Below, piece by piece: positions 1 through 5,580 of a stretch of 6,344 bases of DNA. Under the pieces are notes generated by a model. The model was not told the origin of the DNA. It saw only the letters and a program-made list of their open reading frames with translations, and did not search any database. Within the stretch, counting starts at the first letter, position 1, and every line of letters starts with the position of its first letter. Origin of the DNA: an uncultured Flavobacteriaceae bacterium (GTDB taxonomy: Bacteria > Bacteroidota > Bacteroidia > Flavobacteriales > Flavobacteriaceae); NCBI GenBank assembly GCA_937901915.1, contig CALGUD010000082.1:1-6344 (forward strand), in the 5' to 3' direction. The translations under genes were made by a program, and so were the position numbers.

Positions 1-413
1 GCAGCAGGGTAATCTGGGTTCTGAACCGTTTGATAAACAAGCATGGGCTTCCTAGAAAAATACGAATGGACAATGGTCCGGAGTTTATTGCTAAACTGGC
101 CCAAGAGTGGAGTGAAATACACCAAATAGAGTTCAAGTATATAGAACCTGGAAAGCCAACCCAGAATGCTTTAATTGAAAGGTTTAATAAAACCTACAGA
201 GATTGTATTTTGGATGCGTACCTGTTTGATTCACTGGATGAAGTCAGGGATATTACGGAGGTTTGGGCAAAAGATTATAATGAGAACCGACCCCATGATG
301 CTCTTGGAGGAATTAGCCCTGTAAAATATATGGAGGGCAAAATTCTTCTTGGGTTGAATTCCGCTACGCTCCATTCAACCCAAGAAGAATTAAATGAAAT
401 GTATATAATTTGA
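1..413 (+). CDS. IS3-family transposase OrfB, C-terminal part (5' end outside window)
   Basis: The frame is open from the window edge, so the TTG at 30 is not a real start; 136 residues are visible from base 3 to the TGA at 411-413. The protein is the rve/DDE integrase core of an IS3-type transposase, which cuts and joins IS ends. Two of the three catalytic acids are visible: D in DNGPEF (codon 69-71) and E in ALIERFN (codon 177-179), with exactly 35 residues between them, the classic D(35)E spacing of IS3 elements. A GKPTQN motif lies just before the glutamate, as usual. The first catalytic D and the helix-turn-helix OrfA part lie upstream of the window. The last residues (about LGLNSATLHSTQEELN) are encoded by a large perfect inverted repeat, so the C-terminal tail may differ from relatives. 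Nothing visible shows inactivation. Confidence 0.9.
   Translation, partial: SRVIWVLNRLINKHGLPRKIRMDNGPEFIAKLAQEWSEIHQIEFKYIEPGKPTQNALIERFNKTYRDCILDAYLFDSLDEVRDITEVWAKDYNENRPHDALGGISPVKYMEGKILLGLNSATLHSTQEELNEMYII
341..391. repeat. Perfect 19-bp inverted repeat with 13-nt loop inside the transposase 3' end
   Basis: The left arm AATTCTTCTTGGGTTGAAT (341-359) is the exact reverse complement of 373-391. The loop at 360-372 reads TCCGCTACGCTCC. The structure lies wholly inside the transposase reading frame and stays in frame. Such a stem would fold strongly in RNA or single-stranded DNA. It could limit transposase expression, act as a terminator for transcription entering from either side, or be a REP-like palindrome captured by the IS. 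No T-tract follows directly, so a simple terminator is not the best reading. Confidence 0.9.
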
Positions 414-433
414 GTGAAATGTATAATTTAGAG
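395..433. repeat. Imperfect tandem repeat at the end of the transposase gene
   Basis: TGAAATGTATATAATTTGAG (395-414) is followed directly by TGAAATGTATAATTTAGAG (415-433), a second copy that mainly lacks one TA. The first copy contains the transposase stop codon. The repeat sits directly inside the terminal inverted repeat, so it may be a subterminal transposase-binding region or just a small duplication. Confidence 0.7.
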
Positions 434-458
434 CTGTACTAAAAATGGGGAGCCTACA
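434..458. repeat. Putative right terminal inverted repeat of the IS3-family element
   Basis: On the plus strand it runs from CTGTACTAAAA through TGGGGAGCCTACA. Read inward from the outer edge it starts TGTAGGCTCCCC, with the TG terminus of IS3-family ends. It lies 21 bp after the transposase stop codon, the normal place for the right repeat. The matching left repeat is outside the window, so the exact length is an estimate. Confidence 0.6.
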
Positions 459-576
459 CTATTTTATAATACCATCCGCCTCCACTAACACCAAAAATAA
501 TCAGTATAAATCCTATACCGGTTAATCCTACATAAACCCAGTCGCCAAAATTCGATAAAGCCTTTTTAATATTCAT
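454..576 (-). CDS. Small single-pass membrane protein ORF, 3' end altered by the IS
   Basis: This 40-residue ORF starts at ATG 576-574 (MNIKKALSNFGDW) and contains one hydrophobic stretch, about residues 14-30 (VYVGLTGIGFILIIFGV), followed by SGGGWYYKIV. It has no in-frame ATG further upstream; a stop lies at 613-615. The last codon before the stop (GTG, 457-459) spans the inferred IS edge, and the TAG stop (454-456) lies inside the IS terminal repeat. The original C-terminus has therefore been replaced and the native protein may have been longer. It follows the acidic protein gene on the same strand by 73 bp and could be co-transcribed with it. I do not recognise the family. The protein-like composition and clear membrane segment support it as real, but it may now be non-functional. 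Confidence 0.5.
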   Translation of the reverse strand: MNIKKALSNFGDWVYVGLTGIGFILIIFGVSGGGWYYKIV

Positions 577-617
577 TTTCCAAATAGTTTTAACGGTCCG
601 TACACTAAACTGTTACT

Positions 618-629
618 GTATTTAAATAC
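618..629. repeat. 12-bp perfect palindrome GTATTTAAATAC
   Basis: GTATTTAAATAC is its own reverse complement. It lies in the 73-bp gap between the acidic protein gene and the small membrane ORF. It could be a protein-binding site, but an AT-rich palindrome of this size can arise by chance. Confidence 0.3.
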
Positions 630-649
630 TGCCCCACTTATAATAGTCT

Positions 650-1165
650 TTAATAATCGAGTTCTAAAGCATCGTTTGAACCAGGTTCTACCCCCAATTC
701 TTCCCTACAATACTGAATTGCATCATTTATTGCCTCTTTAATGTCACTGTAATCCTCTATTGGTTCCCTGTTAAACGTGGGTGTCGCGTCCAGGTTCGCT
801 GTTATCATGTTGAATACATTTTCAAATAGATCAGCTGTTTTTGGATCATTACGGACTATTGCATAGTTAAGTCTTATTGCGTCAAACGGACCCTCGTGGT
901 GATGAACTTCTTCTTCGTTTATAATCGGATACAGCCATATCTTAACGTCATCACCGATTTCTGAATCATTTGTAATTCCAAAATAGTCATCTACTTGTTC
1001 AAAACCCAAACCCTGTAATTTTTCAAACTCTCTACTATTGGGCGGAAAGTTCGGGTTCTCAAAGCCTACTATTAAAAATAAATCCCCAAATGTTGGCTTG
1101 TCCATATTGAATTCGAAATTAATTTCTATCCCATCAAATGCTAATGTTTCTAAGTCTATTTCCAT
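650..1165 (-). CDS. Highly acidic orphan protein, immunity-like (171 aa)
   Basis: I do not recognise a named family. The protein has 39 Asp/Glu against 10 Lys/Arg residues, no signal peptide and no membrane segment, so it should be a soluble cytoplasmic acidic protein. Visible landmarks are a hydrophobic core segment FGDLFLIVGFENPNFPP (about residues 26-42), KIWLYPI (75-81), a short EEEVHHHEGP stretch (84-93) and a helical C-terminal third ending in ALELDY. Strong acidity, small size and a setting of other orphan genes beside an IS are typical of immunity proteins of polymorphic toxins or interbacterial effectors. No toxin gene adjoins it here, so that role is inference. The ATG at 1165-1163 follows an A/T-rich leader (AAAAAAATTAT) of the Bacteroidota type. 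No convincing TAnnTTTG promoter was found in the 255-bp gap upstream. Confidence 0.75.
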   Translation of the reverse strand: MEIDLETLAFDGIEINFEFNMDKPTFGDLFLIVGFENPNFPPNSREFEKLQGLGFEQVDDYFGITNDSEIGDDVKIWLYPIINEEEVHHHEGPFDAIRLNYAIVRNDPKTADLFENVFNMITANLDATPTFNREPIEDYSDIKEAINDAIQYCREELGVEPGSNDALELDY

Positions 1166-1269
1166 ATAATTTTTTTATGCCGGCTCTGTACATATCAATT
1201 CCGGATGATTCGTATTTTTCTCTCACACAAAGATCAATATGAAATTTATTTTATTATACCCTGCTTTCA

Positions 1270-1413
1270 GTGAATAATATTTTTGAAGTAATTTTCGGAC
1301 AAATAAACAAATTTCTTGAAATGAATAATCCCCAAGGCAGTAAAGAAGACATTTTACCCATACCCAGTGGCACAAACACCAGAAGATATTTATTAAAACT
1401 CACCTCTATATAA
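1270..1413 (+). other. Possible short plus-strand ORF or gene remnant (47 aa)
   Basis: A plus-strand frame from GTG at 1270 to TAA at 1411-1413 would encode 47 residues (MNNIFEVIFGQINKFLEMNN to LLKLTSI). It fills most of the gap between two minus-strand genes and contains a fairly protein-like stretch (ILPIPSGTNTRRYLLK). The frame is open back to a stop at 1240-1242. There is no visible ribosome-binding site or promoter and I recognise no family. It may be a real small gene, a remnant of a lost gene or chance. Confidence 0.2.
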
Positions 1414-1420
1414 AACTTGA

Positions 1421-1948
1421 TTATTCTGATGAATTAATTCTCTCCCATGACCACCACATATAATGTCCTTCCCTTTCAATTATCTTAAATTTTTGATTGC
1501 ACCTGGTACACCGGGCTTCATAAAAATCTACCCATTTATTTTCAATTCTTTCAATATTGGTGATCTTTAAGTATCCTTTATCAGCCTGGTTATTTGGATT
1601 CATACAATCATGAATTCCAAATAGTTTACATGAACAATCAGTAGAATCCCGATGAAATTTTAAAGTTTTTATTGCTGCGTCCAGGAATCTTTGGTTTGGA
1701 GCAAAAGCTCCACCTAACTTTACTCCTTTGGTTTCACTTTCAAATTGTTTAATGTAAGGAATAAGCGGTAAGATTGCTGATTTATCCTGACCTGAATCGA
1801 TAATCTCACAGGACGATCTCCATATTTTATGGGAATCCTTTGAAATCATGTCGTTAATTATTTCCTGTGTTGCCAATGTGGTAAAGTATTTATTGTATGA
1901 GTCAGCGTTTTTAATGCTCCTGCATAATGATCTACATTTATATTTCAT
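1421..1948 (-). CDS. Zinc-ribbon-like orphan protein with CxC and CxxC motifs (175 aa)
   Basis: I recognise no named family. The C-terminal half carries C105-S-C107, C115 and C147-T-R-C150, a set that could bind zinc, followed by an aromatic tail (GHYMWWSWERI, residues 161-171). The N-terminal half is mixed helical and has further cysteines at 5, 9 and 47. No signal peptide or membrane segment is seen, so it is probably cytoplasmic. Its ATG (1948-1946) lies inside the last codons of the gene before it, overlapping by 11 bp, so the two are probably translationally coupled and may work together. Small cysteine-bearing proteins with a WWxW tail next to other orphan genes fit an immunity or accessory role in a toxin system, but there is no direct evidence for this. 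Confidence 0.75.
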   Translation of the reverse strand: MKYKCRSLCRSIKNADSYNKYFTTLATQEIINDMISKDSHKIWRSSCEIIDSGQDKSAILPLIPYIKQFESETKGVKLGGAFAPNQRFLDAAIKTLKFHRDSTDCSCKLFGIHDCMNPNNQADKGYLKITNIERIENKWVDFYEARCTRCNQKFKIIEREGHYMWWSWERINSSE

Positions 1949-2375
1949 TAATTGAATCCTTTATCGATTCCCTGATATTATCCCTTTCACTAATTTTAAC
2001 TTCAAATCCTGAAGAAATGCATTCAAAGCTTCTGTCATGAAAAGTGAAGATATAGTGTTCATATTTTCTTCCATCACGTGAATAATCAGAAATAGTTTGA
2101 TATTGGTTTTCAACATCTGCTATCCAGGAAGAATTGTTGACTTTTTGAAATTCATAACCCATTAATCCTGACGAGCCTAAAGGGTGTTTTTCAATTTTAT
2201 TTTCATCGGGCATACCCATCCTGAATTCAAAGCAATGAGAAAAAATTATATAGCAGACAACACCTTCATTTGTATAATATGACAATACAACCTTATGTTC
2301 ACTTGCTAATACAGTAGGAGAAGGTGCTCCTGTATCACATTCAGGAACGCCTTCAATAATTACTATTTCATTCAT
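1938..2375 (-). CDS. Conserved small protein with HPLxxxGL / NSSWI / FTFHDxxFEC motifs (145 aa)
   Basis: From memory, the motif set HPLGSSGL (residues 64-71), NSSWI (81-85) and FTFHDRSFEC (110-119) marks a family of small uncharacterised proteins found in many bacteria. I know no assigned function or reliable name. The protein is soluble, has no signal peptide and looks mainly beta-stranded. I choose ATG at 2375-2373; a TTG nine bases upstream (2384) would add MTT but is less likely. The gene overlaps the zinc-ribbon-like gene by 11 bp, so the two form an operon. A perfect TAnnTTTG box lies about 48 bp upstream of the start, suggesting its own promoter, separate from the exported-enzyme unit upstream. 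Its setting suggests a defence or immunity-type role, which is inference. Confidence 0.8.
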   Translation of the reverse strand: MNEIVIIEGVPECDTGAPSPTVLASEHKVVLSYYTNEGVVCYIIFSHCFEFRMGMPDENKIEKHPLGSSGLMGYEFQKVNNSSWIADVENQYQTISDYSRDGRKYEHYIFTFHDRSFECISSGFEVKISERDNIRESIKDSINEI

Positions 2376-2422
2376 TGTGGTCAATATGCACTGCTGAAAT
2401 AAACTAATTTATAACACTCTTT

Positions 2423-2430
2423 CAAATATA
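2423..2430 (-). promoter_or_regulatory. Bacteroidota-type -7 promoter box (TATATTTG)
   Basis: Read on the minus strand this is TATATTTG, a perfect match to the Bacteroidota TAnnTTTG -7 element, ahead of the 2375 start. A transcript starting near 2416 would have a leader of about 40 bases. A TTG lies 15 bases upstream of the box, shorter than the usual 17-23, so the -33 part is weak. Confidence 0.45.
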
Positions 2431-2459
2431 TTATGAATCTTTAAACAACGTAATCAGAT

Positions 2460-2472
2460 TGAGACAGTCTCA
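2460..2472. repeat. Odd palindrome TGAGACAGTCTCA
   Basis: TGAGACAGTCTCA is symmetrical around its central A. A related sequence, CAGTCTCACTG (2501-2511), lies about 30 bp away and is itself a small palindrome sharing the CAGTCTCA core. Both lie downstream of the NTF2-like gene and upstream of the next operon's promoter. They could be protein-binding sites or the scar of a mobile-element end. The hairpin loop would be too tight for a normal terminator. Confidence 0.35.
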
Positions 2473-2539
2473 TTAACATGACATTTAACCCGTTCAATAT
2501 CAGTCTCACTGGCTTGGTTATTGTATTCAGTTTTTACTT

Positions 2540-3007
2540 TTACCAATATTCAAAAATCCGGGATATTTTACCGTTTTTAAACTCAAAAAGTGTCATTTCC
2601 GGTTCTCCAGCTTTAATTTTACCATCTACTTTTTCAACAAAGCTTTTTTGTACAACCATTGCGTTTAAACCGATAATTTTGTTTATTATTTTTATATCCG
2701 TGACTTTTCCGTCATAAGCTCCATTCTTTTGATTCCTCACGTATCCGCTATACAAATCTTCTCTGTTATAGGTACCTCCATATTTTGGGTGAACGTATTC
2801 AAAATCATCAGTAAAAAGTTCAAAAGCACTATCAATATCTTCGATTGCTGAGTTGGCCTGAAATATTTTAAGGTTTAAATCGTAATATTTTTTAACAAGG
2901 GTCTCTAATGAGTCTTTATGGGATTTTAAGGTATCCTGAGCCATTATCTGGCTGGTTGTAAAAAGAAGTAAAGAAATAGAAACTAATGTTTTTAAATGTG
3001 CTTTCAT
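2540..3007 (-). CDS. Secreted SnoaL/NTF2-like protein (155 aa)
   Basis: Residues 1-24 form a Sec signal peptide (MKAHLKTLVSISLLLFTTSQ, then IMAQ before the likely cut). The rest is the size of one NTF2-like (SnoaL/DUF4440-type) cone domain. An N-terminal helix (about 30-52) is followed by FELFTDDFEYVHPKYGGTYN (62-81, one substitution-prone strand pair), then alternating strands ending in FEFKNGKISRIFEYW, the usual last strands of this fold. The family includes isomerases, cyclases and simple binding proteins, so a precise reaction cannot be given. It is the last gene of the unit after the enolase and RraA-like genes, 52 bp behind the latter, and probably acts in the same periplasmic or outer pathway. 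A perfect 10-bp inverted repeat lies directly before its ATG and may modulate its translation. Confidence 0.8.
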   Translation of the reverse strand: MKAHLKTLVSISLLLFTTSQIMAQDTLKSHKDSLETLVKKYYDLNLKIFQANSAIEDIDSAFELFTDDFEYVHPKYGGTYNREDLYSGYVRNQKNGAYDGKVTDIKIINKIIGLNAMVVQKSFVEKVDGKIKAGEPEMTLFEFKNGKISRIFEYW

Positions 3008-3040
3008 ACTTTTTAAATTTAAGTAAATCTTTTAAAAAGT
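3008..3040 (-). promoter_or_regulatory. Inverted repeat directly before the NTF2-like gene start
   Basis: ACTTTTTAAA (3008-3017) and TTTAAAAAGT (3031-3040) are perfect 10-bp arms separated by 13 bases, and the repeat touches the ATG at 3007. In the minus-strand transcript it could form an AT-rich hairpin that hides the translation start, or be a weak processing or attenuation site inside the operon. The stem has only A/U pairs apart from one G-C pair, so stability is modest. Confidence 0.4.
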
Positions 3041-3059
3041 CATAAGGACTTGTTATAAA

Positions 3060-3992
3060 CTAATAATCCATAGCCTTCAAATAATCATTCAACTCCTTAC
3101 GTGCCATAGGGAGTTTGCTGTCCGGGTATTTTTTTAACCAGGCTTTAAAATCATTTTTAATTTCAGTAGTCCATTTAGTATCAATTTGCCCGGCCAGGTA
3201 TTTTTTTTCACGGAGTCTTTGAAAGCCAAATTCATCTTGCAATGCCACAAATTCCGAAGAAATAACCAGTTCATCTACTAAATATGCCGGTATAAAAATA
3301 GTGCCATGACGGTTTGCCAAAACTACATCGCCCGGTAACACGGTTGTTCTTCCAATACGTATGGGCATATTGATCGTAGTGAGCATTTGCTGTTGCAGGT
3401 ACGAAGGATCTTCGCCACGATACCAGCCATTAAACCCTTCAATTTCCAATAAACCTCCTAAATCACGAATGCCACCATCAAAAACAACTCCATTTTTAGA
3501 ATTGGCATAAATGGCATTCCCCAGATTGGAACCTATTAAAGTACCATCTACAATACGGCCGTAACCATCGGCTACATATACATCACCTGTTTTTAATATT
3601 TCTATAGGCCAGGAATTACTTCCACCAATAGTGTCACGCTTTTCACGTCCACCCTGTTCTTTAATTGCTTGCTGAAAATCGGGGCGTAAAGGCATGTATT
3701 GGGCTGTAAGCACCCGTCCTGTCATAACATCTTCAGGATGGATGATTTGCCAATTTCCTTCATGCTGGTTGTGAAAACCTTTATTTCGTAAAAAACCCCA
3801 GGCTTCTTCAATACGTATTTTCTTTAATCTTTGTAAAAGTGAATCGGAAACTTTGGGCCTGCCATCTTCTAAACGTTCTCCAGTCCATTTAGAAGTGAGC
3901 ATTTTAATATATTCCGGAGTAGCTGCCACTTCCTGAGCCTGATTAGAATAAAAAGTAAACAGGCAAAAGATTGCTAAAATTATTTTTTTCAT
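3060..3992 (-). CDS. Exported RraA-like / HMG-CHA aldolase-like protein (310 aa)
   Basis: Residues 1-20 form a signal peptide (MKKIILAIFCLFTFYSNQAQ), so the protein is exported. Residues from about 85 to 245 match the RraA/HMG-CHA aldolase fold: KTGDVYVADG (134-143), GSNLGNAIYA (154-163), VVFDGGIRD (169-177) and LPGDVVLANRHGTIFIP (219-235). In the aldolases of this family the Arg-Asp pair (R176-D177 here) holds pyruvate and the metal ion and cleaves 4-hydroxy-2-oxo acids. Family members are usually about 160-230 residues; this one has a longer N-terminus and a C-terminal helical tail (about 250-310). By hand alignment the acid expected 21 residues before the Arg is a serine (S155), so aldolase activity is uncertain. 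It lies 23 bp after the dehydratase-like gene and probably processes its product. Confidence 0.8.
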   Translation of the reverse strand: MKKIILAIFCLFTFYSNQAQEVAATPEYIKMLTSKWTGERLEDGRPKVSDSLLQRLKKIRIEEAWGFLRNKGFHNQHEGNWQIIHPEDVMTGRVLTAQYMPLRPDFQQAIKEQGGREKRDTIGGSNSWPIEILKTGDVYVADGYGRIVDGTLIGSNLGNAIYANSKNGVVFDGGIRDLGGLLEIEGFNGWYRGEDPSYLQQQMLTTINMPIRIGRTTVLPGDVVLANRHGTIFIPAYLVDELVISSEFVALQDEFGFQRLREKKYLAGQIDTKWTTEIKNDFKAWLKKYPDSKLPMARKELNDYLKAMDY

Positions 3993-4015
3993 TTGTTTTA
4001 AATTAAGTGTATTGA

Positions 4016-5515
4016 TTAACTATATGTTCTGTCATGTGAGCGTCTTTCGTTCCACTCGGGGGTAGGTTTAAAATAATTTTTATCTTTTGGATGTAAATGT
4101 TCTTTCAATACTGCTTCATTTAGTTCTATACCAAGGCCAGGAGCTGTAAGGGGTACTCTGGCAAATCCGTTCTCGATCATTTTTCCGCCATCGGTCATTT
4201 TTACCAGGTCTTCCCACCAGGGTAAATCTACGGAATGATGTTCCTGTGCCAGGAAATTTTGTGTGGCCGCAGCGCAATGTACACTCGCCATAAAAGATAC
4301 CGGGGTACCGGCCTGGTGTAGAGCCATAGCTATACCAAATTCCTCAGCATAGTCGCCAATACGTTTGGTTTCCAATAATCCACCGGAAGATGCAAGGTCC
4401 GGATGGATAATATCTACTGCTCTTTCATGAATTAAAGGTTTAAAATCCTTTAATAAATAAATATCTTCACCTGTTGTAGTAGGTGTTTCTATGGCATTGC
4501 TAATGGTTTTCCATTGTTCTGTATATTGCCATGGCACCATATCCTCAAACCAGGCCAATCTGTATTTCTCCAATGCTTTGGCTAAACGAATGCCGTTATT
4601 TAAATCGAAGTGCCCATAGTGGTCTGTAGAAATAGGTATTTCATATCCCACCATACTCCGTACATTTTCTACTATGCTTGCTAATTCCTCCAATCCTTTT
4701 TCGGTAATCTGTATTTGAGTGAACGGGTGCATGGTATTGGCATAAGACATTGAGTTTGCCTGATCGCCCCATTGGGATAACCGTCCGTTTTTATCTTCCC
4801 AGAATTTGCCATTGACTAGCGTGTCCGGTTTTCCTTTTAACTCTGTAACAGATACATCCATTTTTAGCCAGGTATAACCCTGTTCTTTTATCCGGTACTC
4901 TATCAGTTTCTTTTGTTCTTCGGGGGAGTTTGCTTCTGGTGTATCGGCATATAACCTGATTTTATCTCGATAGCGCCCGCCCAACAATTGCCATGCAGGG
5001 ACATTATATGCTTTTCCGCATAAATCCCACAAAGCCATTTCAACAGCGCAAACACCGCCAGCCTGTCTTGCAGGGCCACCAAATTGTTTAATGGTCTTGA
5101 ATATTTTTTCTACGTTACATGGATTTTCACCAAGAATACGGCTTTTTAAAAACAGGGCATAGCGAACATCGGCCGCATCCCTGACTTCTCCCAGGCCATA
5201 AATACCTTGATTGGTGTCTATTCTAATGATGGCTGTGCCGCCCATAACATTGGTAAGGGCATAGCGCATATCGGTTATTTTTAATTCGGAAGGTGCAGAA
5301 AAACGATTGACTTTAGATGTGGTTTGCGCCATGGTATCTTCAATAGATAAACCCATAAAGCCAGTTAATGCCATGCCACTCAAGGCTGTTTTTTTTAGAA
5401 ACGTTCTTCTGTCATCGCCCGTTTTCGGATTATCAATTTCTGCCTGCCTGGATTTGGTATAGATTTTTTCTTCCTCTTTGTTTTTTGCAATGAGCTCTTT
5501 TAATACATTTTTCAT
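4016..5515 (-). CDS. Tat-exported enolase-superfamily (mandelate racemase/galactonate dehydratase-like) enzyme (499 aa)
   Basis: A Tat signal is visible: DDRRTFLKK (34-42), hydrophobic segment to about 57, likely cut after TMAQ (64). The stretch before the twin arginines is unusually long (35 residues). The rest is an N-terminal capping domain (about 78-185) and a barrel. Metal ligands D298, E324 and E350 are each 26 apart, with D373 23 further and H400 27 further. This is the spacing I know for mandelate racemase (195, 221, 247, 270, 297), so the catalytic core is intact. Strand 2 has K218-M-D220 instead of KxK, and the DxH of galactonate and mannonate dehydratases reads D298-H-Y300. About 50 extra residues lie between strands 2 and 3 (222-270). 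It probably dehydrates a sugar acid; the substrate is unknown. It heads the three-gene unit. Confidence 0.85.
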   Translation of the reverse strand: MKNVLKELIAKNKEEEKIYTKSRQAEIDNPKTGDDRRTFLKKTALSGMALTGFMGLSIEDTMAQTTSKVNRFSAPSELKITDMRYALTNVMGGTAIIRIDTNQGIYGLGEVRDAADVRYALFLKSRILGENPCNVEKIFKTIKQFGGPARQAGGVCAVEMALWDLCGKAYNVPAWQLLGGRYRDKIRLYADTPEANSPEEQKKLIEYRIKEQGYTWLKMDVSVTELKGKPDTLVNGKFWEDKNGRLSQWGDQANSMSYANTMHPFTQIQITEKGLEELASIVENVRSMVGYEIPISTDHYGHFDLNNGIRLAKALEKYRLAWFEDMVPWQYTEQWKTISNAIETPTTTGEDIYLLKDFKPLIHERAVDIIHPDLASSGGLLETKRIGDYAEEFGIAMALHQAGTPVSFMASVHCAAATQNFLAQEHHSVDLPWWEDLVKMTDGGKMIENGFARVPLTAPGLGIELNEAVLKEHLHPKDKNYFKPTPEWNERRSHDRTYS

Positions 5516-5547
5516 AAATTATGGTTTAGTTGGTACTTAAAAACATT

Positions 5548-5580
5548 CAAATATCAGCAAGACAAAAAATGCTTATCAAT
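5548..5580 (-). promoter_or_regulatory. Candidate promoter of the exported-enzyme unit
   Basis: On the minus strand GATATTTG (5555-5548) matches TAnnTTTG except for the first base. An ATTG (5580-5577) lies 21 bases upstream, within the usual Bacteroidota spacing. The transcript would start near 5541 with a leader of about 26 bases to the ATG at 5515. No alternative box fits better. Confidence 0.35.

Larger units (their letters stand above)
1..458 (+). mobile_element. Right-hand end of an IS3-family insertion sequence (left part outside window)
   Basis: The segment holds the 3' part of an IS3-type transposase gene, a short non-coding tail and a terminal inverted repeat ending in CA. This is the expected order at the right end of an IS3-family element. 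The outer boundary is placed at 458/459. The other strand there begins TGTAGGCTCCCC, which has the TG start of IS3-family ends. The target-site duplication (3-4 bp, starting CTA at 459) cannot be confirmed because the left end is not visible. The element lies in the 3' end of a small minus-strand ORF. Confidence 0.8.

Noticed and set aside
30..413. Complete 127-aa transposase starting at TTG 30
   Set aside because: The frame is open to the left edge and the first catalytic Asp would lie upstream, so this is the tail of a larger transposase.
2376..2384. TTG start adding three residues to the FTFHD-motif protein
   Set aside because: The ATG at 2375 is in frame, only nine bases downstream, and is the more usual start codon.
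2460..2472. TGAGACAGTCTCA as a rho-independent terminator
   Set aside because: The perfect pairing leaves a one-base loop, so the effective stem would be only three or four pairs, and no T-tract follows.
2478..2717. Plus-strand ORF of 79 codons, hydrophobic translation
   Set aside because: It lies mostly antisense to the 3' end of the secreted NTF2-like gene, which has a signal peptide and coherent fold. The hydrophobic, Phe/Ile/Ser-rich translation is typical of an antisense shadow.
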